From positions 1,488,001 through 1,552,000 of the forward strand of contig NZ_LS483429.1 in assembly GCF_900475885.1 (NCBI RefSeq): 64,000 bases of DNA. Direction: 5' to 3'. The stretch is from Haemophilus aegyptius (lineage in GTDB: Bacteria; Pseudomonadota; Gammaproteobacteria; Enterobacterales; Pasteurellaceae). The notes beneath the pieces are model-generated. The model was not told where the DNA came from, did not search any database, and worked only from the letters and a program-made list of their open reading frames with translations. Each line of letters starts with the position of its first letter. Position 1 is the stretch's first letter. Of this stretch, positions 1 through 15,051 are shown piece by piece. Made by a program: the position numbers and the translations under genes.

Positions 1-617
1 AAAGATTAACAACACATGATAATGGTAATACATTTAAAGTTATTAACGATAAATTAAATAAGTTAGGATATACGGTATATCATAAAGTATTAAATACCCT
101 TGATTTTGGATTACCACAAAAAAGAGAGCGAATTTACATTGTGGGTTTTTTAGATAAATTGCATTTTGAATTTCCAAAGCCTATAGGAAAGTATGAAGAA
201 CTTTCTAATATATTAGAGAGTGATGATGTTGTTCCTAATAATTATTTTCTTTCAGATGAACTAAAACGGAAAAGATTAAGTTCAATTACTAAAGATGTGC
301 CTTATCCTTCAATTTGGCATGAAAATATTTCAGGAAATGTTTCTGCTCTTCCATACTCTTGTGCATTAAGAGCTGGGGGAAGTTATAATTATCTAGTTGT
401 AAATGGGGTACGTCGATTAACTGGGCGAGAAATGCTAAGATTGCAAGGATTTCCAGATACTTTTGAAATTAATATACCTTATTCTCAGGTACGTAAAGTT
501 GCTGGCAATTCAGTTAGTGTTCCTGTAATTAGGGCTATTGCTGGTTCAATGATTAATAGTTTAAATATGGCAACGCCTAAAATAAATCAAGCAATTCAAC
601 TTTCATTATTGGACTAA
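1..617 (+). CDS. haeIIM: HaeII DNA (cytosine-5) methyltransferase, C-terminal part (5' end outside window)
   Basis: The reading frame is open from base 3 to the stop at 615-617 with no start needed, so the gene enters from the left edge. The visible part carries late motifs of C5-cytosine methyltransferases: motif VIII QKRERIYIVGF near the beginning, motif IX-like RRLTGREMLRLQGFPD, and motif X VAGNSVSVPVI. The catalytic PCQ loop lies upstream of the window. The enzyme would methylate the HaeII site RGCGCY (known family specificity) and protect the chromosome from the nuclease encoded 2 bases downstream. The DNA is AT-rich and has no uptake signal, as expected for an acquired gene. Naming it HaeII depends mainly on the partner endonuclease. 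Confidence 0.9.
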   Translation, partial: RLTTHDNGNTFKVINDKLNKLGYTVYHKVLNTLDFGLPQKRERIYIVGFLDKLHFEFPKPIGKYEELSNILESDDVVPNNYFLSDELKRKRLSSITKDVPYPSIWHENISGNVSALPYSCALRAGGSYNYLVVNGVRRLTGREMLRLQGFPDTFEINIPYSQVRKVAGNSVSVPVIRAIAGSMINSLNMATPKINQAIQLSLLD

Positions 618-619
618 AA

Positions 620-1678
620 ATGAACGATATTCAAGTAGCAAAAGAATCTTTAGATAAAATTATAAAGAAAGCAAGAGTACATTTATACAAGCCTATACAA
701 ATTGCTGAAATTCTTTATCAAGATAGAGTTAATAAAAATATTAATTTATTAGATAAAGAAACATATCGAAATATTTCTAAAAAATGGCGGGATGTTATTT
801 GTATCCGTTTTTTAGGAAGAGTATCAACATCGTCAGCTAAATATCAAGACGATTTATTTAATGATAACGCTATGCCTCCCAAACATTTAAATATATTAGG
901 AGAAATGAATAGAAAAACAAATGGTGGAGTAGAAAGTTATATTTATAAAAAGTTTTTTGAACGCTTTAATCAGATGTCATCAGCCTTAGAGTATAGTTAT
1001 TCTCGTACTCCAGATAATTTTCATCTAAGTGAATTTCTTGCTCTTTTTTGGTTAGAACCCGGTTTAAAACGAAGTATTGATAAAGTTTATGAAATAGTTG
1101 TTTATGCGTTGTTTTCATCTTTAATAGAGGCTTTAGGCGTTAAAGTAAAAATTGATTTAGATTTATCGAATATTGATTTGTTAAAGGAGTTTGAAGATTT
1201 TACTCGTCAAATTATTTCTCTTGATAGTGAGAATACTAGTTTGGAACTTAATGCAAAAATTAATAGAGTTGGTGTAACAAATGCTTCAGATCGGGGTTTG
1301 GATATGTGGGCTAATTTTGGTATGGCAATTCAAATAAAACATTTATCATTAACTGAAGAATTAGCTGAAAACATTGTATCTTCAGTTTCATCTGACCGAA
1401 TAGTTATTGTATGTAAAGAGAGTGAAGAAAAACTTATTTTGTCTTTATTAAATCAAATTGGTTGGCGTTCTAAGATTCAGAGTATTATCACTGAGGCAGA
1501 TCTAATAAAATGGTACGATAAAGCATTGCGCGGGAAATCTGCATATTTAGTTGGAAGCAAGATATTAGAACATATCAGAAATGAAATAAGTTTAGAATTT
1601 CCTGCAACCGATATAGTAGATTTCAATCACTTTTTTCATGAACGTGAATACAATAAAGCATTAGATATTGAGAAATAA
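620..1678 (+). CDS. haeIIR: Type II restriction endonuclease HaeII
   Basis: The 352-residue product equals the length I remember for HaeII of H. aegyptius, and the sequence from MNDIQVAKES to the C-terminus is as I recall it. The enzyme cleaves RGCGCY. I see no simple catalytic signature that can be assigned by eye; the family is a small HaeII/NgoI-type group. The start ATG lies 2 bases after the methyltransferase stop, so the two genes are co-transcribed, methylase first. The stop is 3 bases before mukE, which places the whole system inside what is normally the continuous mukF-mukE-mukB operon. No uptake signal occurs within it. Confidence 0.92.
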   Translation: MNDIQVAKESLDKIIKKARVHLYKPIQIAEILYQDRVNKNINLLDKETYRNISKKWRDVICIRFLGRVSTSSAKYQDDLFNDNAMPPKHLNILGEMNRKTNGGVESYIYKKFFERFNQMSSALEYSYSRTPDNFHLSEFLALFWLEPGLKRSIDKVYEIVVYALFSSLIEALGVKVKIDLDLSNIDLLKEFEDFTRQIISLDSENTSLELNAKINRVGVTNASDRGLDMWANFGMAIQIKHLSLTEELAENIVSSVSSDRIVIVCKESEEKLILSLLNQIGWRSKIQSIITEADLIKWYDKALRGKSAYLVGSKILEHIRNEISLEFPATDIVDFNHFFHEREYNKALDIEK

Positions 1679-1681
1679 CCT

Positions 1682-2415
1682 ATGACAGACAACCTTCAAG
1701 ATGTAATTTCCCCAAAACTCGCTGTGGCGATTGCAAATCCAATATTTCCAGCGGTAGATAGTCTATTGCGCTCAGGTCGCCATATCAGCACGGAGCATTT
1801 AGATAATCACGCATTTTTAATGGATTTCCAAAATGAATTAGACGGTTTTTATCGTCGCTATAACGTGGAACTAATTCGTGCGCCAGAAGGATTCTTCTAT
1901 CTTCGCCCGAAAGCAACGACATTAATTGCGCGTTCAGTACTTTCTGAGTTGGAAATGCTTGTTGGTAAAGTGCTTTGTTATCTTTATTTAAGCCCAGAAC
2001 GTTTAGCTCAACAAGGCATTTTTAGCACGCAAGAAGTGTATGATGAATTATTAAATCTTGCTGATGAAGGAAAATTATTAAAAGCAGTTAATCAGCGTTC
2101 AAGTGGTTCTGACTTAGATAAACAAAAATTGGCAGAAAAAGTGCGAGCTGCAATTGGTCGTTTACGTCGTCTAGGTATGATTCAAACTGTTGGTGAGCAA
2201 AATAGTGGGAAATTTACGATTTCTGAATCTGTATTTCGTTTTGGTGCGGAAGTACGTAGCGGAGATGATCCATTAGAGTCCCAAGCTAGACTCATTCGTG
2301 ATGGGGAAGCAGCAACACCAGAATCCTTAGCGTTGGAAAAACAAGCACAATTAATGGAAAACGATGCAGAAAGTGCGGATGAAATTGACGAAGAATTTGA
2401 CGGAGAACAAGAATA

Positions 2416-2416
<1 letters not shown>
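1682..2416 (+). CDS. mukE: Chromosome partition protein MukE
   Basis: This 244-residue protein is the MukE subunit of the MukBEF condensin, which organises and helps segregate the chromosome. It has the expected winged-helix core and an acidic C-terminal tail ([17 protein letters not shown]) of the kind seen in the family. It starts 3 bases after the HaeII endonuclease stop and its own stop overlaps the mukB start by one base (TAATG), so translational coupling to mukB is kept. mukF, which normally precedes mukE directly, is not in the window. I infer that it lies upstream of the HaeII methyltransferase gene. Confidence 0.95.
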
Positions 2417-8021
<5,605 letters not shown>

Positions 8022-8023
8022 AT

Positions 8024-8980
8024 ATGTCAAATAAAAGTAATGATAATGGCAGAGCATATGAGTTTGCATTTATAAATGAATTAGGACGCATTGCAACTCA
8101 AAATCAGAATATAAATATCGAAAAGAATTCTAGCTATTACGTAGTTGAGAAATCTTGGAGTACATTATCGGATCTTGAAAAAGAAAAATATACAAAAAGT
8201 GCAATTGCTGGTATCAATCTTATAACAAGCTTAGAGCCAATAATAGAAGATGGTAATGGTGTATTAAACTTAAAAATACAAGCTGATAATAAAGGTGAAT
8301 TAGGCGATATTAGAGATATTTTAATTCAAAGAGAAAATATTAATTGGGAAATTGGTTTAAGTTTAAAACATAATCATTTTGCTGTGAAACATAGTCGTTT
8401 ATCACATAAAATTGATTTTTCAGAAAAATGGTTCCAATTACCTTCTTCTCAAAATTATTGGGATAATATACTCCCTATTTTTGAGAAATTAGAAATTTAT
8501 AAAAAAGATAAAATAAAATGGAGAGAGTTATCTAATAAAGAAGATTGCATTTATTATCCCATACTTAAATCATTTATAGCAGAAATTAAAGAAAAGTATG
8601 ATAAATATAATTCTATTGTTCCACAGAGAATGGTTGAATATTTACTTGGATATTTTGATTTCTATAAAATCATAAGTCAAGATAATAAGAAACTAACATC
8701 TATTCAATCATTTAATTTACGTGGAACACTAAATAAACCCTCTAAAAAACGAAAGGCAGACATTTTTATACCTGTAGCTAATTTACCAACTAGAATCATT
8801 GATATAGATTTTAAGCCAAATAGTAAAAACACGGTTGAATTATATTTAGATAAAGGATGGCAATTTAGTTTTAGAATACATAATGCTTCTACTATTATTG
8901 AACCGAGCTTGAAATTTGATATAAAACTTATTGGTGTTCCTGCCACAATAATTTGTTTAGAGACCCCTTGGGAAGAATGA
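8024..8980 (+). CDS. haeIIIR: Type II restriction endonuclease HaeIII
   Basis: The 318-residue product matches HaeIII in length and, from memory, in sequence (starting MSNKSNDNGRAYEFAF). The enzyme cuts GGCC to leave blunt ends. It follows its methyltransferase by 2 bases, so both are probably made from one transcript. No signal peptide or membrane segment is present. No catalytic fold is claimed here from inspection. Directly after its stop comes a truncated older gene (9051-9185), so the right end of the acquired segment probably lies between 8980 and about 9055. Confidence 0.94.
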   Translation: MSNKSNDNGRAYEFAFINELGRIATQNQNINIEKNSSYYVVEKSWSTLSDLEKEKYTKSAIAGINLITSLEPIIEDGNGVLNLKIQADNKGELGDIRDILIQRENINWEIGLSLKHNHFAVKHSRLSHKIDFSEKWFQLPSSQNYWDNILPIFEKLEIYKKDKIKWRELSNKEDCIYYPILKSFIAEIKEKYDKYNSIVPQRMVEYLLGYFDFYKIISQDNKKLTSIQSFNLRGTLNKPSKKRKADIFIPVANLPTRIIDIDFKPNSKNTVELYLDKGWQFSFRIHNASTIIEPSLKFDIKLIGVPATIICLETPWEE

Positions 8981-9050
8981 TATGTAAAAATGGAAAGGGA
9001 ATTAACTTACCAGTAAGAAATAATAATGAAAATTTTCACGTAAAAAAATC

Positions 9051-9185
9051 TGTTGTCGAATTTTAAACAGTAAAAATGTATCTAATACTGGTCACTGGGG
9101 AAATGGAGATTATGAAATTGCTGTTGAAAGTACCCAATATCTTGAATTCGTTATGAGTTTAATTAAACAAGCCATTAAGGATTAA
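9051..9185 (+). pseudogene. 3' remnant of a DUF5655-like gene
   Basis: No start codon is present, but the frame ending at the TAA 9183-9185 reads NVSNTGHWGNGDYEI followed by a short helix ending FVMSLIKQAIKD. The GHWGNGDYE pattern is the C-terminal signature I associate with DUF5655 proteins of unknown function. The N-terminal part is missing and replaced by the HaeIII genes, so this looks like a host gene truncated by the insertion. A 29-codon frame (8977-9066) overlaps the HaeIII stop but shows nothing recognisable. Confidence 0.65.
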
Positions 9186-9187
9186 AA

Positions 9188-10063
9188 ATGCACAATCTTA
9201 TTTTTGCCATTCTTTGCAGCGTAGCAGTTTCAGTTTTGCTTAAAATTGCCCGCAAAAAAAATATCATTATTGAACAAGCTATCGCATTCAACTACATCAC
9301 GGCTATCACTTTCAGTTATTTCTTACTTAAACCTGATTTTAAAGGCTTAGAGTTTACTGATTACATTGCACAAAGCGAAAATTCACCCATTTTTTTAGCA
9401 CTGGGTTTATTGCTACCTAGCGTATTTATTATTATGTCAAAAGCAGTGGAGTTTGCTGGAATTATACGTTCAGATGCAGCGCAACGTCTTTCGTTATTTC
9501 TTCCCATTTTAGCAGCGTTTTTAATTTTTCATGAAACACTAAGCCAATCTAAAATCATTGGCGTTGTATTAGCCTTTATTGGTTTATTTTGTTTATTAAC
9601 TAAGCCAACTCAAGGGAAAAGTGCGGTGAATTTTAAAGGTGTTTTAGGATTAATCGGCGTCTGGTTTGGTTACGGCATCATTGATATTTTATTCAAGCAA
9701 GTGGCGAAAAGCGGCGGCGCATTTCCTGCAACATTATTTATTTCCTTCTCGCTGGCAGCTTGCGTTATGTTTATCTATTTATTCTTAAAACGTGCACAAT
9801 GGACATCATCAAGTGTAATTGGCGGTATCGTTTTAGGTGTATTGAATTTCTTTAATATTTTATTCTACATAAAAGCCCATCAAAGTTTTGCTGGAAATCC
9901 AACGCTTGTTTTCGCTGGAATGAACATTGGCGTGATTTGTTTAGGCACGATAACTGGTGCATTAGTTTTTAAAGAAAGAATTAGCAAGCTAAATTGGCTA
10001 GGCATTATTTTCAGTTTATCAGCTATTTTTTGCCTATATTATTTAGATAAAATTATTGCGTAA
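9188..10063 (+). CDS. DMT/EamA-family membrane transporter
   Basis: A 291-residue, very hydrophobic protein with about ten predicted membrane segments arranged as two similar halves, the pattern of the drug/metabolite transporter (EamA) family. The halves begin near residue 1 and near residue 148 (VLGLIGVWFGYGIIDILF). The substrate cannot be told from sequence. It starts 2 bases after the truncated DUF5655 remnant and ends 12 bases before sbcB, so it may be co-transcribed with sbcB. An uptake signal lies inside it (9619-9627). Confidence 0.8.
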   Translation: MHNLIFAILCSVAVSVLLKIARKKNIIIEQAIAFNYITAITFSYFLLKPDFKGLEFTDYIAQSENSPIFLALGLLLPSVFIIMSKAVEFAGIIRSDAAQRLSLFLPILAAFLIFHETLSQSKIIGVVLAFIGLFCLLTKPTQGKSAVNFKGVLGLIGVWFGYGIIDILFKQVAKSGGAFPATLFISFSLAACVMFIYLFLKRAQWTSSSVIGGIVLGVLNFFNILFYIKAHQSFAGNPTLVFAGMNIGVICLGTITGALVFKERISKLNWLGIIFSLSAIFCLYYLDKIIA

Positions 10064-10075
10064 AAGAGAGTAGTC

Positions 10076-11497
10076 ATGGCAAAAGATTTCAGCTTTTTTA
10101 TTTACGATTATGAAAGTTTTGGTGTAAATCCAGCAACAGATCGTCCTGCGCAATTTGCGGGTATTCGTACAGATGCTGATTTTAATATCATTGGCGAACC
10201 AATAATGTTTTATTGTAAACAAACCAACGATTATTTACCAGCTCCTGAAGCCGTAATGGTCACAGGAATTACGCCTCAAGAATGTAATGAAAAGGGGCTT
10301 TCAGAGCCTGAATTCGCCGCAAATATCTTAGCAGAATTTTCCCAACCCAATACTTGTGTCATGGGTTATAACAATATTCGCTATGATGATGAAATGACGC
10401 GTTATACGTTTTATCGTAATTTTATTGATCCTTATGAATACAGCTGGAAAAATGGGAATTCACGCTGGGATTTGTTAGATTTAGTGCGAGCCTGTTATGC
10501 CTTGCGTCCAGAAGGAATTAATTGGGCTTATGACGATGATGGAATGCCAAGTTTCCGCTTAGAAAAACTCACTAAAGCAAATGGTATTGAGCATGAAAAT
10601 GCTCACGATGCCATGGCGGATGTATATGCAACTATTGCTATGGCGAAATTAATTAAAGAAAAACAGCCTAAATTATTCCAATATTTCTTTGAAAATCGCG
10701 GTAAAAAAGAAATCGAAAAATTAGTTGATACAGGCGCAATGACACCTTTAGTGCATGTTTCTGGAATGCTAGGGAATTATCGTGGAAATTGCACTTGGGT
10801 TGCACCTTTAGCTTGGCATCCGACAAATCAAAATGCACTCATTGTTTGTGATTTAACTGGCGATATCGATAATTTATTAGCCAAAAGTGCGGATGAATTA
10901 CGGACAGATTTATATACCAAAAAATCTAAATTAGAAGAAAGAGGAGTTTCATCTGTTCCGTTAAAGCTTGTGCATATCAATAAATGTCCTATTTTAGCAC
11001 CAGCTAAAACTTTGTTACCAGAAACAGCAAATCGATTGGGTATTGATCGACAATTATGCTTGGATAATCTTGCAAAATTACGAGCATCTTTTGATATTCG
11101 TGAAAAAGTGGCGGATATTTTTAATGAAGAACGTCAATTTGCATCGAATGATAATGTAGAAACTGAGTTATACAATGGCTTTTTTAGCAATGCTGATAAA
11201 AATAATATGGCTATTTTACGTAGTTTACCTGCAGAAAAATTATCTGAACATGGTTTAGCTTTTGAAGATAAACGTATCCTTGAATTATTATTCCATTATC
11301 GCGCTCGTCATTTTTATAAAACCCTCACACGCGCTGAACAAATTAAATGGAAAAAATACCGACAGAATAAACTTGAAAAAAGTGCGGTAGAGTTTGAATC
11401 AAGTTTACAACGTTTAGCTGAGGAACATTCAGATAATTCTGAAAAACTATCTTTGCTACAACAAGTATATGAATATGGTATAAAATTACTAGGTTAG
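10076..11497 (+). CDS. sbcB: Exodeoxyribonuclease I
   Basis: A 473-residue protein of the DnaQ-like 3'-5' exonuclease superfamily, the usual ExoI size. Exo I motif FFIYDYESFGVNP (acidic D, E), Exo II motif GYNNIRYDDEMTRY and Exo III HENAHDAMADVYAT are visible in the first 185 residues. ExoI digests single-stranded DNA from the 3' end in recombination and mismatch repair and binds SSB. The start is preceded by a good ribosome site (AGAGAGTAGTC). A strong terminator follows at 11521-11557. Confidence 0.95.
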   Translation: MAKDFSFFIYDYESFGVNPATDRPAQFAGIRTDADFNIIGEPIMFYCKQTNDYLPAPEAVMVTGITPQECNEKGLSEPEFAANILAEFSQPNTCVMGYNNIRYDDEMTRYTFYRNFIDPYEYSWKNGNSRWDLLDLVRACYALRPEGINWAYDDDGMPSFRLEKLTKANGIEHENAHDAMADVYATIAMAKLIKEKQPKLFQYFFENRGKKEIEKLVDTGAMTPLVHVSGMLGNYRGNCTWVAPLAWHPTNQNALIVCDLTGDIDNLLAKSADELRTDLYTKKSKLEERGVSSVPLKLVHINKCPILAPAKTLLPETANRLGIDRQLCLDNLAKLRASFDIREKVADIFNEERQFASNDNVETELYNGFFSNADKNNMAILRSLPAEKLSEHGLAFEDKRILELLFHYRARHFYKTLTRAEQIKWKKYRQNKLEKSAVEFESSLQRLAEEHSDNSEKLSLLQQVYEYGIKLLG

Positions 11498-11520
11498 TCG
11501 ATACGTTGTCACATTTTGTC

Positions 11521-11557
11521 AAAAAGCACGTTTTAATAAAAACGTGCTTTTTTTTTG
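11521..11557 (+). terminator. Rho-independent terminator of sbcB
   Basis: The stem AAAGCACGTTTT pairs with AAAACGTGCTTT and is followed by a run of T, 24 bases after the sbcB stop. Confidence 0.9.
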
Positions 11558-11976
11558 TTGTTTTTCAGGGAAGAAAATATCCAAGAAATTCTCCAGATTT
11601 TACGTAGCGTAATCACATAGATTTAAGCTTATTTCACTTTACATTTTCTTTACATTTAAATTCATCCGTTCAATAACTCTATAAAATGACGCGTTACAAC
11701 GTGTTATCTAGCCTTATTTTGTCTTGTTTTGCTAGTGCCTGTGACTTGTGTATAACTCTGTGATTTATTTAGTCCGTAGTTTTTGCTAACCCGATAACTA
11801 ATTTCGCATAATGTATATTATGTTAAATTATAAAAATGCAAAGTAACTTTTTAATTATAGGTTATAAAGAGATTATTTCTCCTCTCTTAATTAGTTATAC
11901 TTAATTAAATAAGATGAACGAATAAATTAATTTAGAGCCATACTATGACGTTTATTTACAGTGTTCGATTCATGGG

Positions 11977-12072
11977 TGTGAAAGTACTGCAGCATTTAAA
12001 GATTTATGCTTGATTGATAAAGATTTATGCGTGATTGATAAAGATTTAGGTGATTTAGCAACTGCTACATAA
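11977..12072 (+). pseudogene. Possible ferritin C-terminal remnant
   Basis: In this frame the DNA reads FKDLCLIDKDLCVIDKDLG followed by DLATAT and a stop. The last part resembles the tail of the second ferritin in this window ([16 protein letters not shown]), with the LIDKDL unit apparently duplicated. No start or upstream ferritin helices are present. The match is short and could be chance. Confidence 0.3.
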
Positions 12073-12121
12073 TCTAAATAATATAAGTTTAGATGGGTGA
12101 AAAACTACCACGCTGTGTTTT

Positions 12122-12204
12122 TTATGTATCTAAGCTCTCCACTAGCCCACCATTTTCGATTTTCTGATGTGTTACTACCGTGTCAGCTAATACTTGCAAC
12201 GTGT
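12122..12204 (-). pseudogene. Short unidentified C-terminal reading frame
   Basis: On the minus strand the frame reads TLQVLADTVVTHQKIENGG then LVESLDT and a stop at 12122-12124. It has no start codon and runs backwards into the phoR stop. It looks protein-like and has the flavour of an ABC-ATPase tail, but I cannot assign it. Confidence 0.25.
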
Positions 12205-12208
12205 ATTA

Positions 12209-13486
12209 TCATTGAATTTCTTTATTATTTTTTGATATGACAAAGCGTTTAGGTATGATAAACGAAAAACTACTACCCTTCGTTTCAGTACTTTCAATAT
12301 TTAAATGAGAATGATATTGTAATAAAGTATGCTTCACAATAGCCAGTCCTAAACCACTTCCACCAGTTAAATGGCTACGAGATTCATCAACTCTATAAAA
12401 ACGTTCTGTTAAATGTGGAATATGCTGTGGTGATATGCCAACACCATTATCTATCACGTTAAATTTAATACCCTGTTCACAAGTTTCCCATTTAATTTGA
12501 ATATGACACTGTTTACCAGAATGCTTAATAGCATTATAAATTAAATTTGAAACGGCACTTCTTAGTTGAGATTCATTTCCAAAAATAATGATATTAGGCT
12601 GAATAATAAATTCAATGTGATGATTATAAGTATTTAATATATCTGTATCTTTTCTTAAAGAATTTATCATGGCTGACATATCAAATGTACGAAAATCCTT
12701 ATCTGAAGTTGTTTCTATTTTTGCTAAAAAATTAAATTGTTGTAATAGATGTTCCATTCGTTGGCTTTGCTCTTGCATTGCAAAAATAGCCTTTTTTTGT
12801 AGAGGGTTCTGAATATTATTATCTGCAAGAATTTCTAAGTAACCTTGTAATACGGTTAATGGAGTACGTAGCTCGTGATTAATATTACTCAAGAATTTTT
12901 GGCGTGAATTAAGTAAATGAATCATATCTGTAATATCTCGAGCGATAACTAAAATCATATGAGAATTATAAGCGTGCGACTGCACCTCAATATAACGTTG
13001 ATTATAAGTTAATAGTACTAACGGTCGTCTTTTTTTTTGACTGAAAAAATAATGTTTAAATTGTTCATAAAAAATAACATCAAAAATATTTTTCTGGACT
13101 TTTTTATTCCAACAAAAATCAAACATCTGTTGCGCAATTGAATTACACCAAGAAATACTACCATTATGCTGACAGATAATAATTGCATCTGGTAAATACT
13201 TAATATTTTTATTTATTTGAGATAACAAACGTAAACTTGCACATTTTTCTTTGTAAATTTGATGACGATGGTAGGCTTCAGTTTGAGAGAATGTTCCTAA
13301 TTGTAATAAAGAGAATTTATTATCTTGCTTTAAATTGAGATATTTGAGTAAACGATATTCATTAATATGATGCCAAGCTAAAATTAATAAAAGTATTATT
13401 GCAAACCAAAGAATAAAATCAGAAGTAAATAAGGAAATAATGATTGCCAAATTTATTTCAACAATAAAATTCAATATTTTTTTCAT
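12209..13486 (-). CDS. phoR: Phosphate-regulon sensor histidine kinase PhoR
   Basis: A 425-residue membrane sensor kinase. Two N-terminal hydrophobic segments (about residues 8-22 and 23-40) are followed by a PAS-like region. The phosphoacceptor helix is [17 protein letters not shown], the N box [11 protein letters not shown], the G1 box DNGVGI and the G2 box [12 protein letters not shown]. It phosphorylates PhoB when phosphate is scarce, presumably sensing the Pst transporter encoded in the same operon. Its start overlaps the phoB stop by 4 bases. It is the last gene of the operon; no convincing terminator is seen after it. Confidence 0.93.
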   Translation of the reverse strand: MKKILNFIVEINLAIIISLFTSDFILWFAIILLLILAWHHINEYRLLKYLNLKQDNKFSLLQLGTFSQTEAYHRHQIYKEKCASLRLLSQINKNIKYLPDAIIICQHNGSISWCNSIAQQMFDFCWNKKVQKNIFDVIFYEQFKHYFFSQKKRRPLVLLTYNQRYIEVQSHAYNSHMILVIARDITDMIHLLNSRQKFLSNINHELRTPLTVLQGYLEILADNNIQNPLQKKAIFAMQEQSQRMEHLLQQFNFLAKIETTSDKDFRTFDMSAMINSLRKDTDILNTYNHHIEFIIQPNIIIFGNESQLRSAVSNLIYNAIKHSGKQCHIQIKWETCEQGIKFNVIDNGVGISPQHIPHLTERFYRVDESRSHLTGGSGLGLAIVKHTLLQYHSHLNIESTETKGSSFSFIIPKRFVISKNNKEIQ

Positions 13487-14178
13487 TGTTTATCTCGTAA
13501 ATAACTAGAAAATCGATAACCAGATCCTCGAACTGTTTGGATGTAATGTTCACATTGAAAAGGGGCTAAATTACGGCGTAAACGGCGAATATAGCTATCA
13601 ACAGTGCGATATTCAACTTCTAGATCATTATGCCAAATACGATTTAACAATTGTTCTCTAGAATAAACTTTTTCAGGGTGCCTCATAAAAAAATGTAACA
13701 ATTTAAATTCTGTACTACTTAAATTAATTTCCTGCTGTTGGAAAAACACTCTCTGAGCATTTTCATCAATGGAAAGTTCATCGATTTGTATAAATTGACT
13801 TTGTTGTTCATAAATTCTCCTCCATACTGCCTCAATGCGAGCTAATAAAATTTGAGGTGAAAAGGGTTTAGTGATGTAGTCATCAGCCCCTGCATTTAAA
13901 CAGGCAATACAATCTTCTTCTGTACTTTTAGCTGTGAGCATAATAATGGGAATCGCAGCATAGCTTTCTTGCTTTTTAATATACTGTATAAATTGTATAC
14001 CTGAACGACCAGGTAGCATCCAATCCAATAATATTAGTTTAGGATTTTCTTTTATCTTGTTTATCGCTGTTTTGAAATCGCTCGCTTCAATCACATCATA
14101 GTATTTTTGAGATAAAAACAGTGTGATCATTTCACGGATTGCACATTCATCTTCAACTATCAGAATTTTTCTCGTCAT
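13483..14178 (-). CDS. phoB: Phosphate-regulon response regulator PhoB
   Basis: A 231-residue OmpR-type regulator. The receiver domain has the acidic pair (EDE near residue 9), the phosphorylated Asp in LLDWMLPG and the conserved Lys in [10 protein letters not shown]. The C-terminal winged helix contains [16 protein letters not shown] and TVRGSGYRF. It activates Pho-box promoters, including the one upstream of pstS at 18011-18032, making the operon autoregulated. It lies 96 bases downstream of pstB and overlaps phoR by 4 bases. Confidence 0.95.
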   Translation of the reverse strand: MTRKILIVEDECAIREMITLFLSQKYYDVIEASDFKTAINKIKENPKLILLDWMLPGRSGIQFIQYIKKQESYAAIPIIMLTAKSTEEDCIACLNAGADDYITKPFSPQILLARIEAVWRRIYEQQSQFIQIDELSIDENAQRVFFQQQEINLSSTEFKLLHFFMRHPEKVYSREQLLNRIWHNDLEVEYRTVDSYIRRLRRNLAPFQCEHYIQTVRGSGYRFSSYLRDKQ

Positions 14179-14212
14179 AATACTCCTTCATTTGATTTAT
14201 GGCATAAAAGTG

Positions 14213-14238
14213 AAGTGAGAAATAATACATTCTCACCA
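14213..14238 (-). promoter_or_regulatory. Small hairpin between pstB and phoB
   Basis: GTGAGAA and TTCTCAC form a short stem in the 96-base gap between pstB and phoB, with AAAAGT/ACTTTT able to extend it on the outside. It could lower readthrough from pstB into phoBR or protect the pst message. No T run follows it on the transcribed strand. Confidence 0.3.
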
Positions 14239-14274
14239 AACTTTTACTTTTTAATAAGAGAGAGCTCAAAATAA

Positions 14275-15042
14275 CTACCCCATTTTACCACGAATATAAT
14301 CTTCTGTACGTTGTATCTTGGGTCTATCAAAAATTTGTTGTGTTTGACCAAATTCAACTAATTCACCCAAATACATAAATGCCGTATAGTCGGAGCAACG
14401 TGTAGCTTGTTGCATATTATGAGTTACTATAACCACAGTATAATCTTGTTTTAACTCCGTAATGAGTTCTTCAATTTTCATAGTCGAAATAGGATCTAAT
14501 GCCGAACAAGGTTCATCTAACAACAACACACTAGGTTTAATAGCAATCCCTCGAGCAATGCACAAGCGTTGCTGTTGTCCGCCAGATAAACTATCTCCGC
14601 TTTTATGTAATTTATCTTTCACTTCATTCCAAAGAGCGGCCTTAGTCAATGCCCATTCTACTCGTTCATTCATCTTTTCTTTTGATAATTTTTCAAACAA
14701 ACGAACACCGAATGCAATATTATCATAAATCGACATTGGAAATGGCGTTGGTTTTTGGAAAACCATACCAACCTTAGCACGAATCAGAGAAATATCCATC
14801 TTTGTTGTGAGTAAATTTTCACCGTCTAAATTAATTTCACCAGTAGCTTTTTGATTTGGATATAGTTCAAACATCCGATTAAAACTCCGCAATAAAGTAG
14901 ATTTACCGCAACCTGAAGGACCAATAAAGGCGGTCACTTTATTCTTAGCGATACGTAAATTAATGTTTTTTAATGCATGAAAATCCTCATAGTAGAAATT
15001 TAGATTTTGCACAGCTATTTTGGTTTCTTGTAGACTAATCAT
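14275..15042 (-). CDS. pstB: Phosphate ABC transporter ATP-binding protein PstB
   Basis: A 255-residue ABC ATPase with Walker [18 protein letters not shown], signature [14 protein letters not shown] and Walker [14 protein letters not shown], all typical of PstB. It powers high-affinity phosphate import through PstC/PstA. It starts 9 bases after pstA. In enterobacteria phoU follows pstB; here phoB follows instead and no phoU is present in the operon. Confidence 0.97.
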   Translation of the reverse strand: MISLQETKIAVQNLNFYYEDFHALKNINLRIAKNKVTAFIGPSGCGKSTLLRSFNRMFELYPNQKATGEINLDGENLLTTKMDISLIRAKVGMVFQKPTPFPMSIYDNIAFGVRLFEKLSKEKMNERVEWALTKAALWNEVKDKLHKSGDSLSGGQQQRLCIARGIAIKPSVLLLDEPCSALDPISTMKIEELITELKQDYTVVIVTHNMQQATRCSDYTAFMYLGELVEFGQTQQIFDRPKIQRTEDYIRGKMG

Positions 15043-15051
15043 ATTGCCTCA

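Larger units (their letters stand above)
11498..12208. other. Gene-poor 711-base stretch between convergent sbcB and phoR
   Basis: After the sbcB terminator there is no intact gene. The left half (11560-11940) shows only AT-rich DNA without recognisable sites. The right half holds two short, degraded reading frames described separately (11977-12072 plus strand, 12122-12204 minus strand). A short imperfect tandem repeat of the type GATTGATAAAGATTTA lies at about 12001-12052. The stretch looks like a graveyard of deleted genes. Confidence 0.6.
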
